Counted from the stretch's first letter, positions 1 to 8,303 are shown. The stretch is 64,000 bases of DNA from an uncultured Lachnospiraceae bacterium (GCA_900319245.1 ONNQ01000003.1:1-64000); one strand, 5' to 3'. Translations and numbers: made by a program. Notes: generated from the sequence alone by a model not told the origin.

Positions 1-533
1 GTGCACATGATACCAGCCTTGATGGGAGCCAGATCATTGAGAGCCTTAGCCATAGGAGCCAGGCAGTTGGTTGTGCAGGATGCAGCGGAGATGATCTTAT
101 CTTCGCTTGTAAGGCTCTGGTGGTTTACGTTGTAAACGATTGTAGGAAGGTCATTTCCTGCAGGAGCGGAGATGATAACGTGCTTAGCGCCTGCATCGAT
201 ATGAGCCTGTGCCTTAGCCTTGGAGGTATAGAAGCCTGTGCACTCCAGAACTACGTCAACGCCGATCTCGCCCCAAGGAAGCTCAGCTGCGTTAGCCTTA
301 GCATAGATCTTGATATCCTTGCCATCAACAGTGATGAAGTCTTCGCCAGCTGCAACAGTGTCAGCCTTCTCATATCTGCCCTGTGTGCTGTCATACTTCA
401 GAAGATGTGCAAGCATAGCGGGGGATGTCAGATCGTTGATTGCTACGATCTCAAATCCTTCTGCGCCGAACATCTGACGGAATGCCAAACGACCAATACG
501 TCCGAAACCATTAATTGCTACTTTTACTGCCAT
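1..533 (-). CDS. gap: Glyceraldehyde-3-phosphate dehydrogenase, type I (3' part outside window)
   Basis: Catalyses the NAD-dependent oxidation and phosphorylation of glyceraldehyde 3-phosphate in cytoplasmic glycolysis. About 177 codons from the N-terminus are present; the gene runs off the left edge. The Rossmann motif NGFGRIGR is at residues 8-15, and the active-site motif SCTTNCLAP places the nucleophilic cysteine at residue 153, normal for the family. The ATG is preceded by AGGAGGA at good spacing (541-547). Divergent from the PHP gene at 831. The open frame has no stop inside the window, so it is a truncation by the window edge, not a broken gene. The identity is secure; whether it is the organism's only gap cannot be judged here. 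Confidence 0.96.
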   Translation of the reverse strand, partial: MAVKVAINGFGRIGRLAFRQMFGAEGFEIVAINDLTSPAMLAHLLKYDSTQGRYEKADTVAAGEDFITVDGKDIKIYAKANAAELPWGEIGVDVVLECTGFYTSKAKAQAHIDAGAKHVIISAPAGNDLPTIVYNVNHQSLTSEDKIISAASCTTNCLAPMAKALNDLAPIKAGIMC

Positions 534-680
534 GTTTCTTTCCTCCTAAAAACATTTAGAAATGATTATGTAACAATGCTGACGATCAACACAAACTTGT
601 CATTTGAGAAAACTTTCCGCCTGCGCACGTCATTTCCCGCTGCATCGCGCATGTGATCGTCATACTTTGTCAGCTAACTC

Positions 681-710
681 ATTTTACAGCATGCAGTATA
701 TAATTTTCAA
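681..710 (-). promoter_or_regulatory. Candidate promoter for gap
   Basis: On the minus strand a -35 TTGAAA (705-710) and a -10 TAAAAT (681-686) are separated by 18 bases, giving a leader of about 140 bases. A second, closer AT-rich pair near 555-590 is also possible. The 297-base gap-PHP intergenic region holds nothing else I can name. Confidence 0.4.
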
Positions 711-772
711 GTATCTGGCGGAATTTTATACAAGAGATGCCCAAAAATGCGCCTTCTTTTCGTAACAATTGA

Positions 773-801
773 TTGATACTTCACAAAAATACTGTTAAAA
801 T
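773..801 (+). promoter_or_regulatory. Promoter of the PHP phosphatase gene
   Basis: TTGATA (773-778) and TAAAAT (796-801) are separated by 17 bases, matching the vegetative sigma-70 pattern. Transcription would start near 808, about 23 bases before the ATG at 831, leaving room only for the ribosome site GGGAGG (821-826). Confidence 0.65.
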
Positions 802-830
802 TCACAAAAAGCAGATAATTGGGAGGTTCC

Positions 831-1658
831 ATGAGAATATTCGCTGATTGCCATCTACACACAAGTTTTTCCGGGGACAGTACGGCTTCCATGGAGACGC
901 AGATTCAATCCGGACTGCAGCGCGGGCTTACGCACATGTGCTTTACGGACCACTATGATCCTGCTTTCCCCTATGAAAAGAATCCGGATGTTGCGCCCGG
1001 CACATTTGAACTGGACTACGCTTCCTACCGGGCGGAATTTCTCAAAATGAAGGAAAAATACAAATGCGTCATCGAACTGCGCTTTGGCATTGAACTGGGG
1101 CTGCAGCCGCACCTGGCCCCTTTTCTCAGAGAATATACGGCTTCGCACACGGATCTGGACTTTATCATCGGCTCCAACCACCTGTGCGACGGCTTCGATC
1201 CCTACTACCCGGATTTTCTGGTCGGCCGGACCGAAGAGGAGGCGCTTTCCTTATATCTGGAAGAGACTCTTACAAACATCACCTGTTTTGATGATATTGA
1301 CTCGTGTGGTCACCTCGATTATATCGCCCGCTATCTTCCTCACAGGGACCAGGTCTATACCTACAAGGCTTTTGCCGACAGGATCGATCCTATTTTGACA
1401 ATGCTGATCAGGAAAGGGATTGCGCTGGAAGTCAACACGTCTCCGCTTGTGAAGGGGTTTCGGTATTGCAATCCGCTGCCGGATGTCCTGACCCGGTACA
1501 GAGAAATGGGCGGCGAGCTGATCACAATCGGGTCGGATGCCCACGTACCGGAAAAGATTGCCGGCTGCTTTACAGAGACTGCGGACCTCTTAACGGCGCT
1601 CGGCTTTCGATACTACGCCGTATACACGAACAGAAAACCGCAGATGCTCCCTCTTTGA
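831..1658 (+). CDS. PHP-domain phosphatase, histidinol-phosphatase (HisJ) family
   Basis: A 275-residue PHP metallo-phosphoesterase. Metal-ligand motifs appear in family order: D-C-H-L-H near residues 6-10, T-D-H at 39-41, G-I-E-L-G at 86-90, G-S-N-H at 114-117, H-L-D-Y at 161-164 and G-S-D-A-H near 238. The spacing and length fit the HisK/HisJ-type histidinol-phosphate phosphatase of histidine synthesis. No other his gene is nearby, so the substrate is inferred from family only; another sugar or nucleotide phosphate is possible. I chose the ATG at 831 because GGGAGG sits 4 bases upstream; an earlier in-frame TTG at 819 would overlap that site. Convergent with the oxidoreductase gene, 30 bases away. 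Confidence 0.75.
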   Translation: MRIFADCHLHTSFSGDSTASMETQIQSGLQRGLTHMCFTDHYDPAFPYEKNPDVAPGTFELDYASYRAEFLKMKEKYKCVIELRFGIELGLQPHLAPFLREYTASHTDLDFIIGSNHLCDGFDPYYPDFLVGRTEEEALSLYLEETLTNITCFDDIDSCGHLDYIARYLPHRDQVYTYKAFADRIDPILTMLIRKGIALEVNTSPLVKGFRYCNPLPDVLTRYREMGGELITIGSDAHVPEKIAGCFTETADLLTALGFRYYAVYTNRKPQMLPL

Positions 1659-1688
1659 GAACACCTGCGGTCCGCAAACCAGTTTGTT

Positions 1689-2921
1689 TTACTGTGCTGT
1701 TTCCTCTCCTTTGTCTGTCTCTGCCGCTTCCTCTATGATCTCTTCCGCATCGACCACGATGTCCGATTCCATTTCCGGCGCCGCAGCATCTTCTGCATGC
1801 GGCGTCGTAGCCTGCATACTCTCAGCGATCGTGGAAGGCTCCGGCCCTTCCTTCTGCGCGGCCATCGAAACGGCGGCATGATTTGTGCCGGCCGCGCCGG
1901 TCGTTCCAGTGAGCAGATCCGGCAGTGGCGACGTCTGAATATCCTCATAGGAAATGCCCAGCTGCCTTCGTATGAAGTCCATCATATGCATGATGGAGAT
2001 GGTCTGCGCATGCGGAATCTCCGGGCATTCTTTCCAGCCCGATTTCCTGGCCGCGATAAACGCGGCGAGTTCAAACTCAAATTCGCTCTTTTGCCGGCTT
2101 CTTTTATAAGAAGCCGTCTTGTTCTTTCTGCTGTCATAGACCGAAACGGAGGCAAAATTCAGTAGATCTTCGATGACCATGTACCCCTTCGTGCCCTGTA
2201 AAACCGCTCTGCTCTCTCCGTTTCCGCTGGTCGTACAGGATAAAACCGCCATGCGGTCATCTTTGTACTGCAGGACCGTGCTGAGCTGTCTGTCCACGCG
2301 GGCCGGCGTAAATACGCAGCTGGACTGGATCCGTTTCACCTGGTCTCCCAGCATCATGGAGGCAAAATGCAGCAGGAAATAGCCGAGATCACCCAGCGCG
2401 CCGCCGCCCAGGGACGGTCTCTGCAGCCGGGGGAGATTTTCCATATCGGCCGCAATACTGGCGTTAAGCATAACCGGCGTACCGATCGCTCCGCTGGCGA
2501 TCACGCTGACGATCTGTTTAAAGAATGGAAGGAATCTGGTGTGAACGGCCTCTACAACCAGCACGTCCAGCGCCTCCGACAGGGCGAACAGGCTCTCCGC
2601 CTCGGCTGCAGTCAGCGCGATCGGCGTCTCACAGAGCACCGGTTTTCCTCTTTCAACACACAGGCGCACCTGTTCGGCGTGTTCGGACGCAGGCGTTGCA
2701 ATATAGACAATGTCCACTTTCTTGTCTTCCAGCATCTTCTCCACGGAATCATATGCTTTTTTGAAATTGTTCTCTCTGCCAAACTGAAGCGCCCTGTCCA
2801 GATCTCTGGAGACGACCGCATAGGGCCGCGCCGTTCCGGACGCATTTAATACGGCAGACATTCTCGCAGCCATAAATCCGGTTCCTACCACGGCCGCATT
2901 GAGTTTCCCTATTCCGAACAT
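1689..2921 (-). CDS. Gfo/Idh/MocA-family oxidoreductase with acidic C-terminal tail
   Basis: A 410-residue NAD(P)-dependent oxidoreductase of the Gfo/Idh/MocA family, probably acting on a sugar, inositol or related diol. The Rossmann motif G-T-G-F-M-A-A is at residues 13-19, and the conserved C-E-K-P element appears as C-E-T-P, so the usual active-site lysine of that motif is replaced by threonine. The (alpha/beta) C-terminal domain is present to about residue 330. The last ~80 residues are a low-complexity Ala/Glu/Thr-rich acidic tail absent from typical members of ~330-350 residues. The start used has GAGAGG six bases upstream; an in-frame ATG further upstream is possible. Substrate unknown. 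Confidence 0.8.
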   Translation of the reverse strand: MFGIGKLNAAVVGTGFMAARMSAVLNASGTARPYAVVSRDLDRALQFGRENNFKKAYDSVEKMLEDKKVDIVYIATPASEHAEQVRLCVERGKPVLCETPIALTAAEAESLFALSEALDVLVVEAVHTRFLPFFKQIVSVIASGAIGTPVMLNASIAADMENLPRLQRPSLGGGALGDLGYFLLHFASMMLGDQVKRIQSSCVFTPARVDRQLSTVLQYKDDRMAVLSCTTSGNGESRAVLQGTKGYMVIEDLLNFASVSVYDSRKNKTASYKRSRQKSEFEFELAAFIAARKSGWKECPEIPHAQTISIMHMMDFIRRQLGISYEDIQTSPLPDLLTGTTGAAGTNHAAVSMAAQKEGPEPSTIAESMQATTPHAEDAAAPEMESDIVVDAEEIIEEAAETDKGEETAQ

Positions 2922-3091
2922 CCTGATCCTCTCTTTCCCGTTTCCTTCTTCCATCCATGCTCCATACAGGGACAATATCTGCATGCGCATGATTATTTTT
3001 TATTATACAACAAAAAGGCCCTGTGCGGCAGAATCCTCTGCCCGCGCCGACCTTTTCCCTGTATATATTGTATATTGTTAGACATAAAAAA

Positions 3092-3163
3092 TGCACCCGA
3101 CAGGAATCGAACCTGCATTAAAGGCGTCGGAGGCCTTCGTTCTATCCGTTAGACTACGAGTGC
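3092..3163 (-). tRNA. tRNA-Arg (anticodon CCG)
   Basis: The minus strand folds into a 72-base cloverleaf. It has a 7-bp acceptor stem (GCACTCG with CGGGTGC), an anticodon stem AAGGC/GCCTT enclosing the loop CTCCGAC, and a T arm with TTCGATT. The anticodon CCG reads the arginine codon CGG. No CCA is encoded; the discriminator A is followed by a T-run that can act as terminator. Confidence 0.93.
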
Positions 3164-3202
3164 ATATAGGCTGAGCCGGCCAAAAGCCTGTTCAGCCTAC
3201 TC

Positions 3203-3231
3203 ACTATATCACACAGTTTCACAATTGTCCA
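3203..3231 (-). promoter_or_regulatory. Promoter of tRNA-Arg
   Basis: On the minus strand TGGACA (3226-3231) and TATAGT (3203-3208) are 17 bases apart. Between it and the tRNA lies an inverted repeat (AGGCTGA with TCAGCCT, 3168-3198) in the transcribed 5' leader that RNase P would remove. Confidence 0.6.
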
Positions 3232-3330
3232 GCAGAATGCTTGGAAAGCCGGGCATGGCGAGAATGCGCCGCCCGGATCCGCCCGTGCCGCCCACAATAT
3301 TTCGCTGCACGGCGTTTAAAGTTTCACCGT

Positions 3331-4221
3331 TTAAAAGGACGTCGGAAGGAGCCGGGAGAAGCGGTCCTCGCAGACGGAATAATAGTATATAGAATCTGAC
3401 AAGACCTCCGTCGGCGGCACTTCCGTCCGGTTGACCTCCCTGACGATCTCAAAAAGGAACGCCGGGTCCTGTCCCCTGTCTGTCATAAGGATCATTTCAT
3501 TGACGGAACTTGGCAGGATATACAGGTTACATCCCAGTGCCTTGGCAATCCCTTCCAGCACATGGGGATAAAAGGCCACGGCGGCGCCGCCGGCAAAATA
3601 CCGGTTACTAATGACAAAAAGCTCCGCGTCCTCGCTCTTTTCCTCCTCATGGAGGGCCTCATTGAGCTGTTTGAAGACCAGGGGAAGAAGGCGGGGCGCG
3701 TTTTCCTTCGCTTCACGCATTACTTCTTCTTCGCTCACGCCCCAATCTTCCACCATACATTTGCGGATCTTAATACAGCCGGGTCCATACACATCGTTGG
3801 AAAACAGGATGGGGATCAGCGCCAGATCTTCAATCTGCTCATAGACCATATCCGCCAGATACTCCTTGTTTCTTTCTATCCCCAGGATCGTCAGTCCCAG
3901 GCTCTTTTTGGCCCCCTTATAGCTTTCGATATCGATATTGCCCGGGAGACAGGGCAGATTGTTCTCTTTGGCGTAGTTGATCATGCTCTCCGCGATGTCC
4001 TCCGGCGCCGTTCCGTTCTCATAAGAGGGATACAGATCCTCCAGATAGAAGGTCGGCACCGCAACGGCGTTCGGCATCTGCATCGAACAGCTATGCAGGC
4101 CAACCCGGTTTTGCTTGGTAATCTCCCTGAACGTGATCACCATTTCATCCGGTTTCTTTTCCATGAGACACTTCTGCATTTCTTTGTAGAAGCCTTCTCT
4201 GTCTTTTCTTGTTGTTTTCAT
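3331..4221 (-). CDS. DUF5688-family protein of unknown function
   Basis: A 296-residue soluble protein resembling the DUF5688 family, which I know mainly from Lachnospiraceae. No catalytic motif or membrane segment is visible. It begins M-K-T-T-R-K-D and contains segments such as P-T-F-Y-L-E-D-L-Y and I-S-N-R-Y-F-A-G-G-A that look family-typical. The start is set by AGGAGAG 8 bases upstream; a longer frame extends into the efp terminator and is rejected. It is a single-gene unit between tRNA-Arg and the efp terminator. Family assignment is from pattern memory; function is unknown. Confidence 0.65.
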   Translation of the reverse strand: MKTTRKDREGFYKEMQKCLMEKKPDEMVITFREITKQNRVGLHSCSMQMPNAVAVPTFYLEDLYPSYENGTAPEDIAESMINYAKENNLPCLPGNIDIESYKGAKKSLGLTILGIERNKEYLADMVYEQIEDLALIPILFSNDVYGPGCIKIRKCMVEDWGVSEEEVMREAKENAPRLLPLVFKQLNEALHEEEKSEDAELFVISNRYFAGGAAVAFYPHVLEGIAKALGCNLYILPSSVNEMILMTDRGQDPAFLFEIVREVNRTEVPPTEVLSDSIYYYSVCEDRFSRLLPTSF

Positions 4222-4288
4222 GTGTTCTCTCCTTTTCAAATATGGATTCGCTGCAGGAAGACTGTGCCGCCATCGGCACATTCCTGAA

Positions 4289-4326
4289 AGAAAAAAAGAC
4301 AATGGGAAACGAATCTCCCATTGTCT
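4289..4326 (-). terminator. Intrinsic terminator downstream of efp
   Basis: On the minus strand the arms AGACAATGGGA and TCCCATTGTCT (4316-4326 and 4297-4307) form an 11-bp stem followed by a run of T. It lies about 70 bases after the efp stop and upstream of the DUF5688 gene. Confidence 0.88.
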
Positions 4327-4394
4327 CTTCAGCATTTCTTATGATTTGAAAAGTGAGTACGCCTGCAGCCCATGGCTGCCATAAAGCTATTCGC

Positions 4395-4952
4395 TTATGC
4401 TCTGGACAGATACTCTCCGGATCTTGTGTCGATCTTGATCACATCACCGATATTGCAAAACAGAGGTACATTGACAGTAGCGCCAGTCTCAACTGTAGCG
4501 GGCTTGGTAGCGCCGGTTGCGGTGTTGCCCTTGAAGCCGGGCTCTGTTTCTGTGATCTCAAGCTCAACAAACATCGGAGGCTCTATAGAGAAGATGTTTC
4601 CGTTGTAGGAAACAAGCTTAACCATATCGTTCTCTTTGACGAATGTCATCTTGTCGCCGATCACATCTCTGCCAAGAGTAACCTGATCATAGGTCTCTGT
4701 ATCCATGAATGTGCACAGATCACCATCTGCGTACAGATACTGATACTCTTTGCGGTCGATTCTCGCCTGAGGGAATTTCTCAGTGGGGCGGAACGTTGTC
4801 TCTGTGACACCGCCGTTGATCACATCTTTTAACTTGGTTCTGACAAATGCAGCGCCCTTTCCGGGTTTAACATGCTGGAACTCGATAATTTCCAGTACGC
4901 TTCCGTCCTTTTCAATCGTAATGCCGTTTCTGAAATCACTTGCAGAAATCAT
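4395..4952 (-). CDS. efp: Elongation factor P
   Basis: A 185-residue EF-P, which relieves ribosome stalling at polyproline stretches by binding next to the P-site tRNA. The KOW-like N-domain carries the loop K-P-G-K-G-A-A-F, with the modifiable lysine at residue 32, as in Firmicute EF-Ps. The two OB-like domains follow at normal length. The ATG is preceded by AGGAGGT. No modification enzyme (such as EpmA/B or YmfI-type) is seen next to it. It has its own promoter and terminator, so it is monocistronic. Confidence 0.96.
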   Translation of the reverse strand: MISASDFRNGITIEKDGSVLEIIEFQHVKPGKGAAFVRTKLKDVINGGVTETTFRPTEKFPQARIDRKEYQYLYADGDLCTFMDTETYDQVTLGRDVIGDKMTFVKENDMVKLVSYNGNIFSIEPPMFVELEITETEPGFKGNTATGATKPATVETGATVNVPLFCNIGDVIKIDTRSGEYLSRA

Positions 4953-4991
4953 ATAGATACCTCCTGATGTACTCGCGTCTAATACTAGTCT

Positions 4992-5020
4992 ATTCTATAC
5001 TACAGCGCTCTATTTTTCAA
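4992..5020 (-). promoter_or_regulatory. Promoter of efp
   Basis: On the minus strand TTGAAA (5015-5020) and TAGAAT (4992-4997) have a 17-base spacer and give a leader of about 35 bases. Confidence 0.65.
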
Positions 5021-5053
5021 TAAACAATTCCATATCGCCGCAAATGCAAATGA

Positions 5054-5512
5054 TCAATCGTCTGCATTTAACACTTTGCGCAGCTCCTCCATAAAGGTCT
5101 CCACGTCCTTGAATTCCCTGTACACAGACGCAAACCTGACATACGCGACCGGATCGAGTTTGTTGATCCGGGACATGACGAGCTCGCCGATCTGCTTGCT
5201 GGAAATCTCCTTGTCATCCCGTTCAAAAATCTCCGCCTCGATCTCATCCACGATCTTCTTGATCTGCGCTGCGCTGACAGGGCGCTTGTGGCAGGCCCTG
5301 AGGATTCCGCCCTCGATCTTGGAGCGGTCATAGGCCTCACGGTTATTGTCCTTTTTCGTGACCATCATGGGAATGGTCTCAATCTTCTCATAGGTCGTAA
5401 ATCGTCTGCTGCAGGAATCACAGATCCTTCTCCTGCGAATGGAGTTGTTATCCTCCACTGGTCTTGAGTCGATGACCCTTGTATCATCCTTGCCGCAATA
5501 AGGACACCTCAT
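5054..5512 (-). CDS. nrdR: Transcriptional repressor NrdR
   Basis: A 152-residue NrdR, the zinc-finger/ATP-cone repressor of ribonucleotide reductase genes. The N-terminal zinc ribbon has the cysteine pairs C-P-Y-C and C-D-S-C with family motifs V-I-D-S-R and I-R-R-R-R; the ATP-cone domain fills the rest. The ATG at 5510-5512 was chosen because it gives the invariant M-R-C-P-Y-C start with AGAGGT upstream; a longer in-frame start adds 26 residues unlike the family. It sits between the pyruvate-kinase-like gene and efp with no nrd gene nearby, so its NrdR-box targets lie elsewhere. Confidence 0.96.
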   Translation of the reverse strand: MRCPYCGKDDTRVIDSRPVEDNNSIRRRRICDSCSRRFTTYEKIETIPMMVTKKDNNREAYDRSKIEGGILRACHKRPVSAAQIKKIVDEIEAEIFERDDKEISSKQIGELVMSRINKLDPVAYVRFASVYREFKDVETFMEELRKVLNADD

Positions 5513-5652
5513 GTCTTTACCTCTTTCTAAACGACGGATTACCGGTTTCTTGTAAAACGGACACTCGCAATCGTCTCGCTGCCTGCGCATGATCTACGGA
5601 CCTTTTACGTTAAACATAATAGCTTAAATCACGCAAACCTTCAAGGACGGCC

Positions 5653-5700
5653 TTCTCGATTGGCTTCTTGATTGGTTTCTCGCTCGGCTTCTCGATCGGT
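5653..5700 (-). repeat. Four 12-bp tandem repeats downstream of the pyruvate-kinase-like gene
   Basis: Four consecutive 12-base units of the form TTCTCGATTGGC (plus strand) with scattered substitutions lie just after the pyk-like stop codon. Read on the minus strand in one frame they encode a four-residue repeat P-I-E-K / P-S-E-K / P-I-K-K / P-I-E-K, which runs on for about 15 more codons to a stop near 5609. Several differences between units fall at third positions. Confidence 0.7.
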
Positions 5701-5704
5701 GTCC

Positions 5705-6736
5705 TTATAAGGTTTCCCTGTAGCGAAGTCCCTCGCGCGCGGTCCGCACGAGATATTCTGCCACCTGTAAGGGATAGCTGCCGGAAGCAGTCTCTCCTGT
5801 GACCATGACCGAGGATGCGCCGTCCACGACCGCGTTGAAGATATCAGAGACCTCCGCCCTCGTGGGAACAGGCGCTTTCTCCATGCTGGCCAGCATCTGG
5901 GTCACGACCATAAAGGGAATGCCTGCCTTGCGGCATTTATGGGAGATTTCCTTCTGCACATAGGGGAGATGCCAGAGGGGCACCGCATTTCCAAGATCGC
6001 CCCTTGCGATGACGACCATGTCTGTGAGCGGTATGATCTCCTCTACTGCTGAAAGCCCTTCGGTGTTCTCTATTTTGGCAAAGAGACGGCATCGGCCGGC
6101 GCCGCTCTCCTGCATGGCCTTTCTGACTTCCCGCAGATCTGCCGCGCCGCGCACAAAGGGCTGCATGACGTCGGTGACGCCATACGCTTCCGCATTCTGA
6201 AGATTCAGAATGTCCTGCTCTGTCAGTGTGTTTCCGGTGATTGCCCGTCCCTCCACCGCAATGCTCTTGCGGCTTAGGAGCGCGCCGCCTGTGATCACAC
6301 GCGCCTCGATCAAATCGCCCTCGTCAAGACGGCGCATGCGCGTCGTTTTCAGTTTGCGTTTTCCGTCATCAATGAGAAGCGTCATCCCATCCTCGTAATG
6401 CTCGAAGATCTCGCCCGGCACAGGAATCGCACCTGCGGGGCTTAGCGCCGCACTTCGCCTGGCCAGTATAACCGTCTCACCGTCCATCAATATGCGGGAT
6501 TTCTCGATCGTGCCGATCCGCAATTCGGGGCCCTGCATATCGATCAAAAGGGATGGGTGAACGCCGGCCTCGTCGGCCGCCTTGTGAAACGCCTCGATCA
6601 TACCGGCACTGTGCGCCAGCGTTCCATGGGACAGATTCAGTCTCATTCCTGTTACGCCTGTTTCAAACATCTGTCTGAGAATGGCGGGATCCGCGCAGGA
6701 CGGCCCCAGTGTTCCGTATATTTCTAATGTGCTCAT
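5705..6736 (-). CDS. Short pyruvate kinase homologue lacking the C-terminal domain
   Basis: A 343-residue relative of pyruvate kinase, which makes ATP and pyruvate from phosphoenolpyruvate. Core TIM-barrel motifs survive: R-L-N-L-S-H-G, K-I-E-N-T-E-G (catalytic lysine and metal-binding glutamate), A-R-G-D-L-G, T-Q-M-L and P-T-R-A-E-V-S-D. The usual D-T-K-G-P-E-I is D-M-Q-G-P-E-L, so the lysine there is glutamine. Bacterial enzymes are about 470-585 residues; the allosteric C-terminal domain is absent and the protein stops right after the barrel. The ATG follows GGAGAG. It may be a low-activity or regulatory paralogue; a full-length pyk is expected elsewhere, and ppdK is in this window. Confidence 0.82.
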   Translation of the reverse strand: MSTLEIYGTLGPSCADPAILRQMFETGVTGMRLNLSHGTLAHSAGMIEAFHKAADEAGVHPSLLIDMQGPELRIGTIEKSRILMDGETVILARRSAALSPAGAIPVPGEIFEHYEDGMTLLIDDGKRKLKTTRMRRLDEGDLIEARVITGGALLSRKSIAVEGRAITGNTLTEQDILNLQNAEAYGVTDVMQPFVRGAADLREVRKAMQESGAGRCRLFAKIENTEGLSAVEEIIPLTDMVVIARGDLGNAVPLWHLPYVQKEISHKCRKAGIPFMVVTQMLASMEKAPVPTRAEVSDIFNAVVDGASSVMVTGETASGSYPLQVAEYLVRTAREGLRYRETL

Positions 6737-6773
6737 GTTTCTCTCCATTCCGGCTCGCCGGCGTTTCTTTTGC

Positions 6774-6800
6774 TCTATGATATCCCTATTGTATCATAGA
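6774..6800 (-). promoter_or_regulatory. Extended -10 promoter inside a 9-9-9 inverted repeat, upstream of the pyk-like gene
   Basis: TCTATGATA and TATCATAGA form a perfect 9-bp inverted repeat with a 9-base spacer. On the minus strand the extended -10 TGATACAAT (6788-6796) lies across it, about 50 bases before the gene start. The architecture is that of a dimeric repressor operator; the regulator is unknown. Confidence 0.6.
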
Positions 6801-6802
6801 AA

Positions 6803-6855
6803 CGAAAACGCTGCTATGAACCGGCGCGATCGGCGCTTTCGTTCATAACAGCGTT
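6803..6855 (-). terminator. Terminator downstream of the lysozyme-like gene
   Basis: The arms at 6807-6821 and 6841-6855 pair over 15 bases with one mismatch, with a GC-rich loop, and on the minus strand are followed by TTCGTTTC. The T-tract is imperfect. Confidence 0.7.
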
Positions 6856-6900
6856 ATGTTCATTTCATCTTCTTATTCGGTTCTATGCAGCGTGCCCGCA

Positions 6901-8127
6901 TCATTTGCCGCCCTCAAATGTGACAGCACTGTTGCCGCCATCGGGTGTTACGGATTGATCCAGGGAGACGCCGCTGTCTCCGCTGCCGACTTCAAGTTTC
7001 GTCGTATCAATGGTGTTGCCCTGTACGGCATCACTGGATTTATAGTCATCCGCATTGATCTCCGTTCCCTGGCCGGGTGTTGCGACTGCGGCCGCACCGC
7101 TCTGGGATCCGGAACCGGCCTCCTGAATATTCTGCACAACATCCGAGATGTTATCCGGAAGAGGCATAGGATCTGCGGAAGGCGCGTTGACGGTCTTCTC
7201 CGCTTCCGCCTCTTTCTCGGAGATCGCGTCCTGGATGTCCACTTCGTTAATCTCGTTCTTTCCATTGAGGGAGTTGACGCTTGTAAGCTTTCCGTTGCTG
7301 TCAAGGAAGACCATTCTGCCGTCTACCTCTGTCCAGCCTATATGCATCGCACCGGTCTCTTCGTCGAAGTAATAGGTGTTCCCGGCGATCTCCTGCCATC
7401 CATACTGCAGGACGCCCTCCTCGTCGGCAAAATAGGTATTGCCATCTGCGGAGAACAAACCGTACTTGAGAATGCCATCCTGATCCAGGTAATACCTGTC
7501 TCCGTCCAGATCCAGCCATCCGTAATGGAGCGTCCCGTCCGTGTAATGGTAGACACGGCCCTTATCGGTATCCAGCCACATGTCGTACGCATAGATCTGA
7601 TACTTGTTCCAATACGTGCCGGCTGCAAGACGTCCTCTGCTATTGGACTGTCCTCTGCGGTCGCCCGGTTTCTCGTAGCTGTAGCAGAACTCATAAGCGG
7701 CGTTGTAGGCGCCGTCACTGGAATTCTCCACATTCATCAGATAATTGTATGTGGAGGGATACCTGGTGCTCAGCTCATGCGTCAGAAAGGAGAGCTGCCC
7801 GTAAAGGGAGTCATCGGAAAAGCCGTGATCCCAGCAGTAATACTCCATCGCGCTTCTGCGGCCGCCCAGCCACTGGCAGATGCCATAGCTGCCACCGCCG
7901 CCCACGGAGCCGGGATGGAAATTGGACTCGTGCCGGATGTTGGCCATGATCCCACATGCCGCCGCTACACTGTAGCCCAGTGTGTCCGTCAAATAGAAGA
8001 ACGTCGCCTCTTCATTGCTCTGCGCCCTTGCCGGAAGCGCCGGCACAATTGACGTACATGTTACAGCGATCATCACGATCCAAGCCACTACAAATTTCTT
8101 CATCCTGACCACAGCCCTGTTACCCAT
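6901..8127 (-). CDS. Secreted lysozyme-like protein with cell-wall-binding repeats
   Basis: A 408-residue exported protein. Residues 10-35 form a signal peptide with a likely cut after A-R-A. Residues ~40-170 match the phage tail lysozyme type domain: N-I-R-H-E-S-N-F gives a candidate catalytic glutamate (E67), followed by S-Y-G-I-C-Q-W. Residues ~180-300 carry at least four choline/glucan-binding-like repeats (Y-G-W, Y-Y-F-D, D-G patterns). The C-terminus is a polar Ser/Gly/Asp-rich stretch. The ATG at 8127 follows AAAGGAG. It probably binds and cleaves peptidoglycan or acts as an autolysin at the cell surface. It is monocistronic, with its own promoter and terminator. Confidence 0.8.
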   Translation of the reverse strand: MGNRAVVRMKKFVVAWIVMIAVTCTSIVPALPARAQSNEEATFFYLTDTLGYSVAAACGIMANIRHESNFHPGSVGGGGSYGICQWLGGRRSAMEYYCWDHGFSDDSLYGQLSFLTHELSTRYPSTYNYLMNVENSSDGAYNAAYEFCYSYEKPGDRRGQSNSRGRLAAGTYWNKYQIYAYDMWLDTDKGRVYHYTDGTLHYGWLDLDGDRYYLDQDGILKYGLFSADGNTYFADEEGVLQYGWQEIAGNTYYFDEETGAMHIGWTEVDGRMVFLDSNGKLTSVNSLNGKNEINEVDIQDAISEKEAEAEKTVNAPSADPMPLPDNISDVVQNIQEAGSGSQSGAAAVATPGQGTEINADDYKSSDAVQGNTIDTTKLEVGSGDSGVSLDQSVTPDGGNSAVTFEGGK

Positions 8128-8196
8128 AACTACTCCTTTACCCGCCATCGCACTTCACTGCGCATCCCTTCACGCAGTGATTAAAGACCGATTTTA

Positions 8197-8225
8197 ATTA
8201 TAAAGTTTTGTTATCGAACTTGCAA
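8197..8225 (-). promoter_or_regulatory. Promoter of the lysozyme-like gene
   Basis: On the minus strand TTGCAA (8220-8225), a 17-base spacer and TATAAT (8197-8202) form a near-consensus vegetative promoter about 70 bases before the start codon. Confidence 0.75.
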
Positions 8226-8303
8226 TCAAGATGTTACTCATTTGCAATCTTTCTAGAATTTTTCCTAATACTTTAGAAATATTTAATAATTTTTGTAAAA
8301 ATC

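Noticed and set aside
3100-3160. tRNA near 3.1 kb read as tRNA-Gly (TCC) by shifting the loop
   Set aside because: The perfect 5-bp stem AAGGC/GCCTT fixes the seven-base loop CTCCGAC, so the anticodon is CCG.
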